From Siphlonurus alternatus (taxonomy: Eukaryota; Arthropoda; Insecta; Ephemeroptera; Siphlonuridae): a stretch of DNA of 64,000 nucleotides. The stretch's first letter is position 1, and every line of letters begins with the position of its first letter. Location: positions 10,592,387 through 10,656,386 of the forward strand of contig OX463786.1 of NCBI GenBank assembly GCA_949825025.1, written 5' to 3'. This document shows positions 35,915 to 49,142 of the stretch, piece after piece. The notes under the pieces are model-generated. The model did not search any database and was not told where the DNA came from. It worked only from the letters and a program-made list of their open reading frames with translations. A program made the translations under genes and the position numbers.

Positions 35915-36576
35915 GCCTCAATAACACCAGATTTATTTTAAAATGTATGTACAGAATTTTATTGTTAACTTCATCAATTTCATTTGTGGTTATTTATAAT
36001 CTGTCAATGTAATTAAAATTCAAATCAAAATTGTCACTGACAATTAATTTATTAAAATTTATTTTTGACTAGTTGATGAGAAGTAAATGTAATTTGATGG
36101 ATGATTAAATTATTATTTAACACACATTTTATTAACGAAGTATAAATTTATTGGAATACATCAATATTAAAAAAATATGTCAACATTAAATAATTAAAAT
36201 ATTACTAGATATAATTTTCTATCTATAGTGTATTATATAGTGTACTAAATTAGATTATGTTATATGCTAAAGACATTACCATATGTAGAGTAAACCAACA
36301 ATATGAATTAAAACGTGATATTAATAACAATATTTATTCATATTTTGTAATAGGCATTTGCCAACACTATATAATGTACTGTACTGTACATAACTCAATA
36401 TAGCACTAGCTCCACAACAATATTCAAAATTGTTGTCATCTAAAGCGTTATTAAAAGCTTTTGCGATTTATTTAAAAAAAAAAAAAAAAATGAAATATTT
36501 TAAACCTTATTTTATTTATTTGAATTTTTAGGTTGTACAAGACAAACAATAGGTTCACGTAATAATTAAATCCTGA

Positions 36577-36740
36577 AATTCAATTCAATTCAATTCATTT
36601 ATTTAATCACTGGATGTACAAGTACAACATGGATTACGTCATTTTACAAAATATAACAATAAAAAAAAAAAATAATAATAAAAAAATAAAAAAAATTTTA
36701 TTAAAAAAAAATTTTTTTAATAAAAAATAGATGGACAAAA
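36577..36740 (-). mobile_element. 3' end of the same LINE family, opposite strand
   Basis: The reverse complement ends CATGTTGTACTTGTACATCC, then AGTGATTAAATAAATGAATT and further GAATT units. This is nearly the same as the last 60 bases of the LINE ending at 61618 (CCCATGTTGTACTTGTATAA, then CCAGTGGTTAAATAAAAG). The ATGACGTAA just upstream is also shared. It is a second, heavily 5'-truncated insertion; its left limit in the A/T-rich run is uncertain and may reach about 36850. Confidence 0.8.
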
Positions 36741-37082
36741 TAAACCTTAACATGACATGCGATATGAATGAAATATAAATCACAAAATAGCACTAATTTT
36801 AACATGCAATTCATACAAATTAAGACACAAAACTCCCTTCATTAGATCACTTCTACTTCATTAGAGCATTTAAGTTATATCCTTCAAATAATTTTTACTA
36901 AATCTTACTGAAAACTAATGCAAACTATTCAGTATAAAATATACGACATTCGTACCCAAAAAAAATTTGTTTGTCAAGATATGGCAAATCATCGTTTAAC
37001 AATACCTCAACTTTATTGACATATATTGCACAGTACAAATATAATATTATATTATCATATTTCTATATACTTACTAGATAAT

Positions 37083-37402
37083 TACTCACTAAATCTGTAT
37101 GAAACCTCGATCTTTCCGAAACCCTAACTTATAAGTTTTCACAAGATCATTGATATCGCGGGCGTCCACAGCCTGCATAGCAATCTATTTCAGCATTTAC
37201 CTGTGACTGAAGAAAACGTGGAAACCTTAGCCAAGCAAAGTCAGAGAAAACACATAGTGGAAAAGCACAATAATTTACCCCTGGTTGGGAGAAGCCTAAT
37301 CTTTGTAAAAGATGGTCACCCATCAACTACTAGTAACACTCTCGGCGTTGCTTGACTTCGGTGATCGGTCTAAACCAGGTCAATGCACCGTGCCACACTT
37401 CC
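37083..37402 (-). mobile_element. 5S-headed SINE, subfamily B, second copy
   Basis: On the minus strand it reads GTGTGGCACGGTGCATTGAC, CACCGAAGTCAAGCAACGCC, GTTGATGGGTGACCATC, CCACG...CAGTCACAGGTAAATGCTG and AAGTTAGGGTTTCGG. It is colinear with the 4905-5262 copy to the 3' end (both carry TTAGTGAGTA after the body). Confidence 0.8.
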
Positions 37403-37542
37403 ATCTATTCTCCTATTCCACCTATATTCTGTCCAAATGCTAGATTTCTACTGGATAATATGCTTTTCTGACTGCTTTAATGTTCTGTCAATGTTATAAA
37501 ATGTAAAGAAAATAAGTGAAAATTATTTAACTAATTCGCAAT

Positions 37543-37692
37543 GGGTGCAATTCAAGAAGCAGTTAAACAGGTTTCTAACGACGTTTAGCTTAACTACGTT
37601 TAACTATACCTGTTTTACGTGTTAAAACAACTAGTTAAACGTGGTTAAGCTAAACGTGCTTAACCTGGTTAACTGCTTCGTGAATCGCGCCC
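37543..37692. mobile_element. 150-bp foldback 'GGGYGCGATTCACGAAGCAG', copy 3
   Basis: GGGTGCAATTCAAGAAGCAG ... CTGCTTCGTGAATCGCGCCC; arms TTAACTATACCTGTTTTACG and GTTAAACGTGGTTAAGC. The right arm has lost part of the GGTTAGAAACC block. Confidence 0.9.
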
Positions 37693-38550
37693 AATATGTA
37701 TAAGATACTGTAAAGACTTGTGAGAAAGCCGAGGCAATTTCTCAGGTTGAAGAGTTTATATTAAATATTAATCTTACCGCAAAAGCCAAAGGATCGATTT
37801 AATATTAAAATTTTTAGCGTAAATTCTTCAAAATTATAATATTTAAGAGGAAATATTACAAATTAATTAGACATGTTAATGAATTATGTGATGAAATTTC
37901 AGTCATGAATGAACAATGTAGTTAAAAATTAATCTTATATGTTAAGTAATAATTACACGGTACATCATTAACTTTTTAAATACACCTCGTACTAACTTTT
38001 TAATAGTTTCATGTTTACTCAACAGCTTAATTAAAATTTTAAAACTTTTACGTACCTTTTTAATTAATGAATCATTATCGCCACATTTTATTAAAATAAT
38101 GGTCAGAGAGGTAAAGTTTTAAAATAGTTTTTTTAAGTTTTAAATATTGTTATTTTTTCATTACAAACTTATAAAAAGGGAGTTTAATTTTTTTTAAATT
38201 AATTTAGAAGACTGCTTGTTCAAAAATCTTGCTCGCACTTTTTTTTTTAACGCAATTCGTTCATTATTTTCAAAGGGAGTATAAATTTTGTAATGTACCA
38301 AAGTGTCCTGCATACATATGAGTGAAATATTATATAGAAAATGATTTAACGTAATGTTTTAAAAAAATATCGTGTTAGTTTATTCTCTCATAATAATTTA
38401 TCATCACCCGACATTTAAAATAACATGAATGTACGAGTTACATATTTATTTTAGTATTGATTATAAACATTGGGATAAAATAAAAAAAATAATGAAACAT
38501 TTTGCATGTTAATTAAGATTTTTCATTTGTTTGTTATCAATCATATTCTT

Positions 38551-38682
<132 letters not shown>

Positions 38683-39004
38683 ACCTTTTAGACACGTCTT
38701 TTTTTTTTTAACTGAACAATGAATTTGTTTCTGGTCATAAACACAGAAAAAACTAGGGCAACCTTTACTTAAAAAAGATACGTCTAATGCAAAGCCGTTT
38801 CTTAGCAATGGATATCATTACTCATCGTTTAAAAATAAAAAAATCAGAAAACAGCCAAACATTATTTCTGTAATATGATGACTAAATAAAATAATATAAA
38901 ATAATTTCACAAATATATTTTTCAATTTCCAATAAGGTTCATTATGTTATAGTTTTATGACCCGTACTGAAATGAAAATTTTTTAGCGCTTTAGCGCTTT
39001 AAAT

Positions 39005-39205
39005 ATAGACCATCCTGGCTGAGATTTCCTTGGTTCCCTCAATCACAACCAGGTGAATACTGGAATGGATTGCTATAGACTATGGCTGCCCTAGTTTGGA
39101 AGGGACCCACAAGATTCTCAGCGCTGCTAGGTCCACGAATAGCCGGGAAGTTATTGAATTCAGCACCTTGTAACCAATACCTTACCACACGGTTCAGTAA
39201 ATAGA
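39005..39205 (+). mobile_element. tRNA-headed SINE, 3' portion
   Basis: Begins inside the central domain (GACCATCCTGGCTGAGATTT), then CAACCAGGTGAATACTGG, GGAAGGGACCCACAAGA, AGCCGGGAAGTTATTGAATT and CGGTTCAGT. The 5' part is missing. Confidence 0.8.
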
Positions 39206-40025
39206 AATTATTTACTAATGGTAAGAATAAGCATTAAATAATCCTTGCATTTTATCGTTCTAATTTGAATAGTAGAACATTAAAACTTCAGAGAGATTAT
39301 TATTATTAAATTACATTAATTTTCTTACAAAAAAAAGTATACAAGTTAAATGAAATCATATAATGCATGCTGTCAACTCTATATACTGATTTTAATTAAA
39401 TACAAAGTGAACATAAAAAGTACAACTCCCTTATTTAACTTAAGTAAACATATAACTTTAAAAATGTAATAAATTTGCAGTATGCATTTATCAAAACTGT
39501 AAATATATAGACGCAGTTCCTGTAACAGCTGTAGTTTAGTTGTATAATTAAAATTTACGATGTAAACAAAAAGGAAATTAAAACATTTCTGTACGAGTCT
39601 GTTGTAGGAAATAGTTTCTTACCTGAGTCGATTTTATGATTGTAATTTGTTCGTACTTCTTCGTTAGAAATTAATTGAAATTTACGTTTGCAGAATGAAT
39701 TTTCTCCAGATAAATATCGATTGAAAAAAGCTAAATTTATGTAACATCTTCTATGCACAATTTATAACAAATCTGATTCTAATTATTTTCTTAATTTTTA
39801 TTTAAATACATTTTTTATTACAATAACTATTTTGCGTTCCTATTTTTGATGTTAAACATTAATAAGATAATTGTTTGAGATGGAACAGATAAATCAGTGT
39901 ATCCTAATATCATATCAGGGTCCCCAGGGTACCCTGAGTGTTAAATTGTTTGACCTGCAAATAATAATATGAATTAATATAGTTTAGTGCACACATTCCT
40001 TTATAAAAAAGTTAACATCCATAGG

Positions 40026-40285
40026 CAACTGACCCCTGTTGCAGGGTACTGGCCACAATTAAGTGACTGAATTTACCTCCCGGCTCTTCGGAGACCCTAC
40101 TTTTGTGGGTCCCTTCCAAATCGGGGCGGCCATGGACTAAGCAATCCATCCCAGCATTCGCCTGGTTGTAAGTGAGGAAATCATGGAAATCTCAGTCAGA
40201 ATGGTCGGCAATTGATGGAGGATGCCATCAATCACCTCCCGGATGCACGAGTGGGTGTTCTTTAGCAATCGCCATTTAACCTTTT
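40026..40285 (-). mobile_element. tRNA-headed SINE, 5'-truncated
   Basis: Well conserved against the 20625 copy from GCGATTGCTAAAGAACACCC to the 3' GGCCAGTACCCTGCAACAGG. The tRNA-like head is absent, and the match ends at about 40285. Confidence 0.88.
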
Positions 40286-40424
40286 AACCTTGTTCTAAAA
40301 GTACAGTTAGAGACAGGAGGAATGTTACCTCGGTTCTTTTTGTATGCGTTGTCACACAGTCTTTGGAGGCATTTGGGAATCTTGAACTTAATTGGGTTTA
40401 AATGGATTAGATTCCCCAGTTGAA

Positions 40425-40672
40425 ATATATTTCATCTTTTCTTCGCTATTAAGCTCTTCTCTCGTCTTTTTTTCTCTTATTTTGTATCACTTTAGAGGAA
40501 AAAAGACGAGATTACGTATTTTTTCCTCTTCTTGAACATAAAATGTTAGAAATGTTGTATTAATTTCATCCTCACTTTGAGTGAAGGGGAAATAAGATGT
40601 GTTTTAGAAGAAAAAAAAATGTTTAGCTGTTTAAAGAATGAGTTAAAAACGTAATTTATCAACTATAGGGTC
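40425..40672 (+). repeat. 260-290 bp dispersed repeat, copy 1
   Basis: Shared blocks: TTTCATCTTTTCTTCGCTAT, AAAAGACGAGATTACGTATT, AACATAAAATGTTAGAAATG and TCATCCTCACTTTGAG, then GGAAATAAGATGTG and AACGTAATTTATCAACTA. No coding potential; end structure unclear. Confidence 0.8.
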
Positions 40673-41459
40673 TCTTCTTTTCTCTCCTGAAATTAAAATT
40701 TATTTTCTTCGGCAAATCAAGTTTCTTCTATCTAGATTTATACATTCAGAGAGAAAGATTGGATTAAAATTAAAGCTGATTTTTTTGCTGTTGGGATCAT
40801 ATTTTTAATAAGAGTTACTATATTACATGGTAGTCTAGCCGTTCCTAAAGTAGAATATAGATCTCAGTGAGTCATTTCATAGGCTTCTATATCAAACGAT
40901 GCTAGACTAAAAGTTAATTTAAATTATGAAACTAATGTTATTTAGTTATAATATACCTTCAGCAGGAAGCCTTTAAAGATATATGTAGCAAAAGTTAGTA
41001 GAGAGAGTATATAGTATACAGAGATGGAGAGAGTTAATCAACATTTATCATGCATCACTATATGTTTTCCTTTTATTTTATTATGATATTATATATTAAA
41101 TTATCTACTTATTTTAAGAATGAATCTCAGATGCTCGAGATTTCGGAACTAATCTTTTTACGCCAATATAATATATAACAAATCAAATTTTGAATGCAGT
41201 TTTCCAAAAACAAATAAGCAGGTTGTTTAAACTATGAACAATAAGTTGGCCCCCCACTTTTTCAAAATTAGTTCAAAATTGCTGTATTGTTAGTGCTGGT
41301 TTGTGCAGTTAATATTTTCGTTAGTGCAATTTGCATAACCTTATAATTAATGATTTTAATTAGGGGGGGGGGCAACTTCATGCTTGCCCCCTACTTTTGA
41401 AAAGTCGTGTTTTTTCTATCCAAATCGTTAGTGCTGGTTAGTTTTTCTAAAGGATAAAC

Positions 41460-41610
41460 CTTAGTTGATTGAGATCTCGAAATCAGCCCCTTCAATTGAA
41501 CAAGACTTTTAGGAGACATTTAATTGCTATCAATATAGGTGACACATTAAAATTTTGAAGTGGATCTGTCTATATCAGTTCTGTAAAAATTAACATAAAA
41601 ATTTAACATC
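41460..41610 (+). repeat. Dispersed repeat, copy 1
   Basis: GTTGATTGAGATCTCGAAAT, CAGCCCCTTCAATTGAACAA and AAATTTTGAAGTGGATCTGT match 56628-56780. Confidence 0.6.
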
Positions 41611-42664
41611 TGGTGGAGCCTTATAGACAGAAAATGGAAAAAGAGTTTGTGTAAAAAAAAGCCCTCTTGAATATGCTCAAATTTTTAAACGTTATTTCAT
41701 TCGATTCCGTCTGAAAGAAATTTTGATTCCGAAGTAACTACATGAGGCTTATATATCCAGGGTTAATCATTAGAAGTACGAATACATAGATAAATGGAGT
41801 GCCTATTATTAAGAAAAAACATTCAATATAATTTTTTTTAAACGAAGGCAAATTTCAATAAAGTAATTTAAACACTAATTGCAAATTTATAATAGTAATA
41901 TTTTAAAAACTGATTTCCTTCATGCATAAGAATCAAAAGGCAACCAGTGATTTCGATTTTTCAATATTCATATTACTGTATTGCGTAAATATATATTAAT
42001 TTAAACAAAAATAATTTTGCGAAAAATATAATTATTTTTAAAATTATTTTGATACCATTGGCATATAATATATATTTTTGTTTTAAAAATCTTAAATTTT
42101 TTTATTCTTTTAATTTTCGTAAATTTTAAAACTGTTAAAATAATAGTAACTTATTTACTTATGTGTTATGTGCTATCTACTATTAAATAAAAACAGTTTT
42201 ACATACATATTTTTTTTACCTTTATTATTAAATTTATACTACAAAACAAAAAATACAGTAATACGAATTTTCTTCAACAAAATACGGCCAAAAAAATTAC
42301 ACTGACATTTACCTTTTCGTATATAGACTCCATGTTACATATTTTTAATTGATTAATTTTAATTTAATTATGTATTTCTGTTGCTTACAAAATTAAGCCT
42401 CTTTAGGTGTTAACTAGGACATTCATTAATTATCTAGCTTGGAGATTGAATATGAGTCATTCATGGAAGGAAATTTAATTAAGACGTTTATATCTTTTGA
42501 TGTTTACGAGCTAACATGTGAAATTACCACCGTTGCTACGTTAGGAAATATTTACTGAGGACTTAATATACATACTTAGGAAGCAAAATGAGCCATAAGA
42601 CTTCAAATTATTTTCTCGTTAATAATGTACAGTATAACGCAAAAGAATAAAGTTACTGGGAGAA

Positions 42665-42925
42665 TGAATACTTCCCTATAGTTAAAAAATTACATCTTTA
42701 ACTCATCCGTTACACGTATAAACCTAATATTTTTACCTCTATAAACGCATCTTATTTCCTCTTTGCTTAAAGTGAGGATGAAACGAAGACAATATTTCTT
42801 AACATTTTATGCTCAAGAAGAGGAAAAAGACGTAGTCTCGTCCTTTTCCTTATAAAATGGTGCAAAATAAAAGGATAAAAGACGAGAGGAGAGCGAAGAA
42901 AATATGACATTTATTTCAACTCGGG
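42665..42925 (-). repeat. 260-290 bp dispersed repeat, copy 2
   Basis: Minus-strand copy with TCCTCTCGTCTTTTATCC, GACGAGACTACGTCTTTTTC, AACATTTTATG (inverted), TTCATCCTCACTTTAAGC and GATGTAATTTTTTAACTA. Confidence 0.8.
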
Positions 42926-42937
42926 TTAATCCTTGCT

Positions 42938-43258
42938 ATGAGATATTAGAATGTGACAATTTTATTGGCTTAATCAAAAGAAGGAGTAAAAATATGGTAC
43001 TGTGAATTTTTTCAGATTTTTCTGAGACCAGGAACTATTTTTAAAAAATTATTGAAAGTCTATTTTATGACGTCACGGGCGGCACTGCCCTATCTTTTTT
43101 CTTAAGGAGTGCCGCCCGTGACGTAATCAAAAGAGACTTTCAATAATTTTTAAAAATAGTTCCCGGTCTCAGAAAAATCTGAAAAAATTTCCCAGTACCA
43201 TATTTTTACCCCTTCTTTCGATTAAGCCACTAAAATTATCACATTCTAATATCTCATT
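42938..43258. mobile_element. 320-bp foldback family, 'GAGATATT' arm type, copy 5
   Basis: Very similar to the copy at 30372 throughout, including the arm GGCTTAATCAAAAGAAGG and the core TGACGTCACGGGCGGCACTG. It lies 13-20 bp from the right end of the 42665-42925 repeat. Confidence 0.9.
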
Positions 43259-43786
43259 ATAGTCCATTGCTTGTAACTTTTCTATATTATAAATTCTCGA
43301 TGTCCATGATTAGCTGGAGTGTTATATTTCACTAATATACAAATCTTCATTTGAAATGATTTATTTATTATATTGAATAAAAAAACAAACAGACTACAGG
43401 TTATGTAATCCGATTATAAAGAATACAATAGTTCATACAAACAAATTCTTAATTTAAAATACACGCACATACAAAAATTATTATAAAACTAACAGTAAGA
43501 TCGTGGTAACATATAATACATTAAATAATTATTTAATGATTTTATGTTTTTGATTTAATTATTAATTTATTTTCTAAAATAACCCCCCTATAAGATTAAA
43601 AAATACCAGCATTATTCAATTCATATTATATCATAGCATATTATCATTAAAATTGGGACGTATAGATATAGAGTATCCTAATAATTATATGACTTTTTAT
43701 AAAAATAGTAAACAACAGTTGAATTTATTACTTGTCTTCACTTTTTAATAGTAATACAATAATGAAGGTTGACTGTTGACTATAAT

Positions 43787-43920
43787 GTACAGTCATCGCC
43801 TCGGAAAATTTCTTACTAGGAGACTATAAGTTAATCATCACGCTCTGTGTTATTCTTACGGGGTAAGATGATTAACAAGGCTTCAAAGGGAAATTTTTTG
43901 AGGCGACAACTATACAGTAC
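43787..43920. mobile_element. 125-bp foldback 'GTACACTCGTCGCC', copy 5
   Basis: TGTACAGTCATCGCCTCGG ... TTGAGGCGACAACTATACAG; inner GTTAATCATCACGCTCTG and GTAAGATGATTAACAAGG. Confidence 0.82.
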
Positions 43921-44899
43921 GTTCCATTCAAATAATAATGTCCCATTTGAATATACTTTAACATGGCCGAATTGGAAATTTGAATGAAGTGTACACATTT
44001 TATTAACTATATAATCTACATTCTGTTTACTACTGCCTTCTCTAACCCCATTTATATAATAGAAACAGTACTGTATATACTTTGAATTACCTTATATTGA
44101 TGGGAATTCTGTATTCACAACTCCAAATCAGTTTTGAACATATACAGAAATGTTTACATCTCAGGTAGATTCAATTTGTGTGTTAAAAGGAAGGATGCGA
44201 TGTAAGTAGAAAAGTGTTTCACTGCTTTTGATTGAATTTACTTCATGTATGGAGGTTTTAAAGCAGATGGATTAGTATATTATATTATATAGAAATGTTT
44301 TGAAAATAACATTTTATTAATAAATAAATATAATGCAGGGTGAATATAATTTTATGATTAAAATGTAAATATGATTTTGTAAGATGAAAAACTTTGTACT
44401 GATATGAAATATAAATTCACCTTTTCCTACTAATATTTTCGTTTTATTAAATATTAATATTTTTTTGGTTCAACTTTTTAACTCAAATAATAAAAAAGCT
44501 TGAATTAAAAAAGTGCTTTTTATTTTAAATTATGGAAGTGGAAAGAGGTTAAACAGGCAGTCATGTGAACAGCACTACATAATCCATCAAATACACTAAA
44601 AATTGAAAAAAGTATTTCAAATCATCGAGAAAAAAATAAAAAGGTTAAAATTTGCAATTTCCCGGTCACCTATTTTTTTTTTAAATTTCTTTTATTAATG
44701 TTTTTAAGTAATATTTTAATTATAATGTCGTGTGGTGCTATAAAATATGGCCTCACTACCATGAATGGATCTGAATCTGACATCTCATGCATAAATTGTA
44801 CACCCAGGTGTGTTTACCTCAAAACAATTGTGTTGATTTTTTTTTATAATAGTAAAAAAATATATATTCCCCATATTCAAATGTTTCCCAGCAGAACCT

Positions 44900-45027
44900 G
44901 GGGGGTCTTCAGATAACACAAATTACAACAATCCTAAAATTAAGACAGTCTTAGCGTATTCTTTATTGTTGCGCTAAGACTGTCTTAGGCTAAGTTTAGG
45001 TTAAGTGGTGTTATTTGAAGACCCCCC
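44900..45027. mobile_element. 128-bp foldback 'GGGGGGTCTTCAAATAACAC'
   Basis: GGGGGGTCTTCAGATAACAC ... GTGTTATTTGAAGACCCCCC. A second inner palindrome AAGACAGTCTTAGCG / CGCTAAGACTGTCTTAG forms the centre. Confidence 0.88.
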
Positions 45028-47850
45028 TGTTTCCCAAAAAAATCCCGATTTGTATTGAGATTTTTTTTTTCTCAGTAATTCTTGAAGCTCTAATTCAGTT
45101 GAAAAAAATCTATCCAATAAATTCGCATTTTGATTTTTTAATACAGCATTATCCTTTACTCAATTTCACTTTTTGTTTATGTTGTTTTTAAACAAATACT
45201 GTAGATAAAATAAAAAATCCTTTGAATTGAAGCCCCATACAAATAATAATCATATTTTTACCTACAAAAGCAGACGAACTGAATGTAATGTTCATCGGTA
45301 TTAAATTGTGAAAATCCCTCTAATTTATATCATTTTGTTTATAATAAGATTTAATTAAATGAAATACGACACAATTGTTACATTACATATTCAGTCTGGT
45401 TTAAAATGAAACAATAATATTAATAAACAATGATTTTAATTATAATATATAATTTAATATTCTGTATAAAAGTCTTTTGTAAATTAACAAAACGTTAAAT
45501 AACTATATTTCTATTTTGTAAAGTTGAACATATAACACGTTTTACATAATTAAAAGATTCCTTGTTTTTCATTAATTAACCATAACATAACATATTATAC
45601 AAGCTAATATTTAAATTACACCTAGTTACATAAAAAATGTTATCTCCTAATCTAATATTGGTAAGAAGAGGTTTATTTGTGGAGTAGACCATATTACAGT
45701 ATTAAAATTAGTTTTAAAAATTTAAAATTAAATTAAAAATTTATTAATGCTAGGGGACAAAAAATAATTCAGTTAACAATATAAAATACTAACAAGCTGG
45801 TGACACAAAAGATGCCAAGTGTTTATCATAAGAGCTATTTTCTTTATATTTCCACGTGAAATTAACCTTTCTAAGTTCTAGTGTTGTCTTGTTTTCATAT
45901 TGGCCGGTCTTATATTATTGTAATCTTGATTGTTTTCAATTTTTGTTTTACCATATATGTTGTTTATTATTGATAGTAATTTGTCTTATTCATCCTATCG
46001 ATATTATATTTCCTTTTTCTTTACAATTAAACATTTTTCATTCATTGCATGGAAAGATTTTGAACAAAATATTTATTTCAGGTTTTTAGAGGAAATTTTC
46101 AATGTATGTTTTGTACGATTCTAAGCTCTCATTGTTCAATTCGGTTTTTGAATGGAGGTTTTTCTTTTATAAAAAAAAATATCTCAGACTTTATTGTAAT
46201 TCCTTGGGTATTATACAAACTTTTGTTTAATTTTATGTACGTTTTTCATCAATATCGACAAATATATGACATTCATGTAAATCTTAATTCATGCAAATAT
46301 TTAGTCCAGTTGCTGTTTTAATCCCAAATTGTCGAAAGAGCTATTAAATTAAGTGTTTTTATTGATATGTGAACTAATTTTATTGTATGATGAAGACATT
46401 TGTCAAAAGATGTAAAATTTTCAATTGAATAATAATATAAAATGTTTTCTTTTAAATAATTATAAAAAAAATACGTTGCTTACCAACATTAAAAATTTAA
46501 ATTAGTGCTTAAAAAAAATGAAATTATAAAAATGGAATAATTTGAATTAATACAAGTATCTAAAATATTTTATAGCACGCTAATACAAATTTTTAATAGA
46601 CAGCCGCCTCCTTTCCTATCAATCCTTCCAACTGTTCTTTATAAGTTTGAATACTTACGCCAATAGCAGAATATGCTGTAGTAAGCTAACATTGTAATAA
46701 AAAAAAAAAATAATAAAACTATGTTGTTCTTTTCCATTTATGCAAAAATTGCAAAATTTTTCTTGTAAACTTTTCTACACAAATCTATATAAATTATATC
46801 TGATTAACAAATGTAAATTAAGGCATTCTAGCAAGAAGGGTTCGATTGGAATCCCGCTCGCGAGTATCTTTTTTAAGAAAAGATTAGCAAGAATTTGTTT
46901 ATCATGTTTGATTATCATTGATATCCTTAATCATTTTGCCTAATTTACACAAGCAAATCTTTGAGACTGCAGATATTTGAACCGATATATAAAGTTAGCT
47001 CTCATAAAGGTATATTATGACAGAGAGAAAGGGAGAGAGAGTTGTTCATTTCAACGTGTTCAAATCAATATAAACTATACGTCCAATATGGAAGTGTAAT
47101 ATTTCTCAATTTCTGTTTAATTAGTGTATCAATTTGAAACTTGATTTATCAAATTACTTGTATAATTTTGACCTCAACTGTTGGCTATAAAAAATTGATG
47201 AGATTTCTGTATGATACTGAGAGAACTCCAACATTTCACGAATTAAAACTACACTGTAATAAAAAATATGTGGAATTAAATTACTTTGTAATGATAGTGT
47301 GATTATTATATTTGTTACATACATGTAGCAATATAATAAAATATAAATAACTCCACATAATTATTTTTTATTGCCATGGATGCACATTGCAAATATTATA
47401 GCCCATGTGGGTATATATAGCTGGCAATTATTCAACTGTGTTATTATGTATTACAGCTGTCTCAATCACTTTAATTTTATAATTAGAGGAACTATAATCC
47501 TTAATATTATTTGAAATACATAAAATTGTTAGGGTAAAAAAATTCTCATGATCAAGTTTATTTTATTCTACAAACAATATTATACAGTGTACATGAACTT
47601 TTAGCCATGGATGCTGAATTTATTTTATATACCCAAAGCAACCCCTGGGCATTTAAAGTACTATCAATATTTCTACTGATAATATACGTATAAAAGTGTA
47701 GCTAAAAGCTATGTGCTCAAAGAGTTTTATTAATTGCGTTTTACTTTAAAAATATATATAATACAGAATTCTGATTTTCTGCAATTTAATGCCAAAATAT
47801 ATTCGTTCCATAATTTCATTATCACTTTGTTCCTGCCCTGTATATATAGT

Positions 47851-48110
47851 TGAAAAAATGACGTCTTCAACTCATTCTTTACACGTCTAAACATGATCTT
47901 ATTACTTCTTTTTATACCTCAAAAACACATCTAAAATCTTTAGCTTAAAGTGAGGATATGAATTAACTAACATTTTATGTTCAATAAGAATAAAAGAGAC
48001 GTAATCTCGTCTTTATCCTTCTTTTTTCTCGAAATTTGTGCAAAATACGTGGAAACAAAGGCACAGTGAATAAAAAGATGACATTTATTTAAAATTCGTT
48101 AAAAGTACAG
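47851..48110 (-). repeat. 260-290 bp dispersed repeat, copy 3
   Basis: Minus-strand copy: GACGAGATTACGTCTCTTTT, AACATAAAATGTTAG, ATCCTCACTTTAAGC and GAAGACGTCATTTTTTCAAC in order. Confidence 0.78.
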
Positions 48111-48807
48111 TTGTTGGATTTCCGGATAAGATATCGAGTTTTATTTTAAATATTATTAAATATCTCATCTTTTAATATTTTCTTTTCATCTTTGAGGATA
48201 CCGTCTATCGTTCCGGAATAATGAGCTGTCTCCCATGTTCTCTTTTCAATAATGAGCTGTCAGCTGTTTCAGGTTATCGCAATTTTGAGCCTTATTTTAT
48301 TAAAAATTACATCATTTACAGGTGAAAATTCATCAAGAGATAGAACTTGTTTAAGGATATGATTGTTCTGAAATTTTTCAACAAATTATATGACAGTTCA
48401 CTTCAATTTTCTTGCTCACTTCACTTGTCAGAAAAGACTCTTAGACAAGCCCTTTAAACTTTTGAAGAGTACACTTATTAAATGATAAAAATGTAACAAA
48501 CGAACCAAATCTTCCATTATGAACTCAATATGGTACGCAACAAAAAATTGTAGGCAAAATAAACAATATTCATAAAATTTACAACTTTGCATTTTTTTTA
48601 ACAAAAATATCTAATGCAAAATGATAAATATTTTGCTTCAAATATTTATAAAAAAAAGACAGGAAAATGTACTAATATAACATTTTAATTTTAAAAACTC
48701 TTCAAATATATAAAAAAAAAATTAATTGCTGTAATGAATTCAATTTTAACCAAAAATCCATTCTGCTCGACGTTCTACAAATGAATTGTTCTGAAGAAAT
48801 CATTTAT

Positions 48808-49142
48808 AATTTTTTTTTTTTTTTTTTTTTTACAAGGATACACCCCTAAGAGCTTACAGCTCGCGGCGGGGTACTGGGTAGGGATAAGGTAGGGAACGGA
48901 TAGTGGCCATGGCCTGCATGCTTACACGTCCCAGCATTCGCTGAGGTGAGACTGAGGGAACCGTGGAAAACCTCAGTCAGGACGGACACCTCTACTTTTT
49001 CTCAATGGACCAAAGCAATGTCCAAAGCCTGGGGAACCACACACAAGTGCATCACTGCACTGGGTGGAAAGCGAGATGAATTTACCCCAGGGAGGGAGCA
49101 GCGTATTTTTTACTTGAAACGGTCACCCATCCAAGTATTATT
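48808..49142 (-). mobile_element. 5S-headed SINE, subfamily A, 5'-truncated, long poly-A
   Basis: Same body as the 22531-22922 copy, with an A tail of about 20 and the GAGCTGTAAGCTCTTAGGGG block. The match stops inside the 5S-like part (after TACTTGGATGGGTGACCG), so the first ~90 bases are missing; 5' truncation during insertion is typical. Confidence 0.9.
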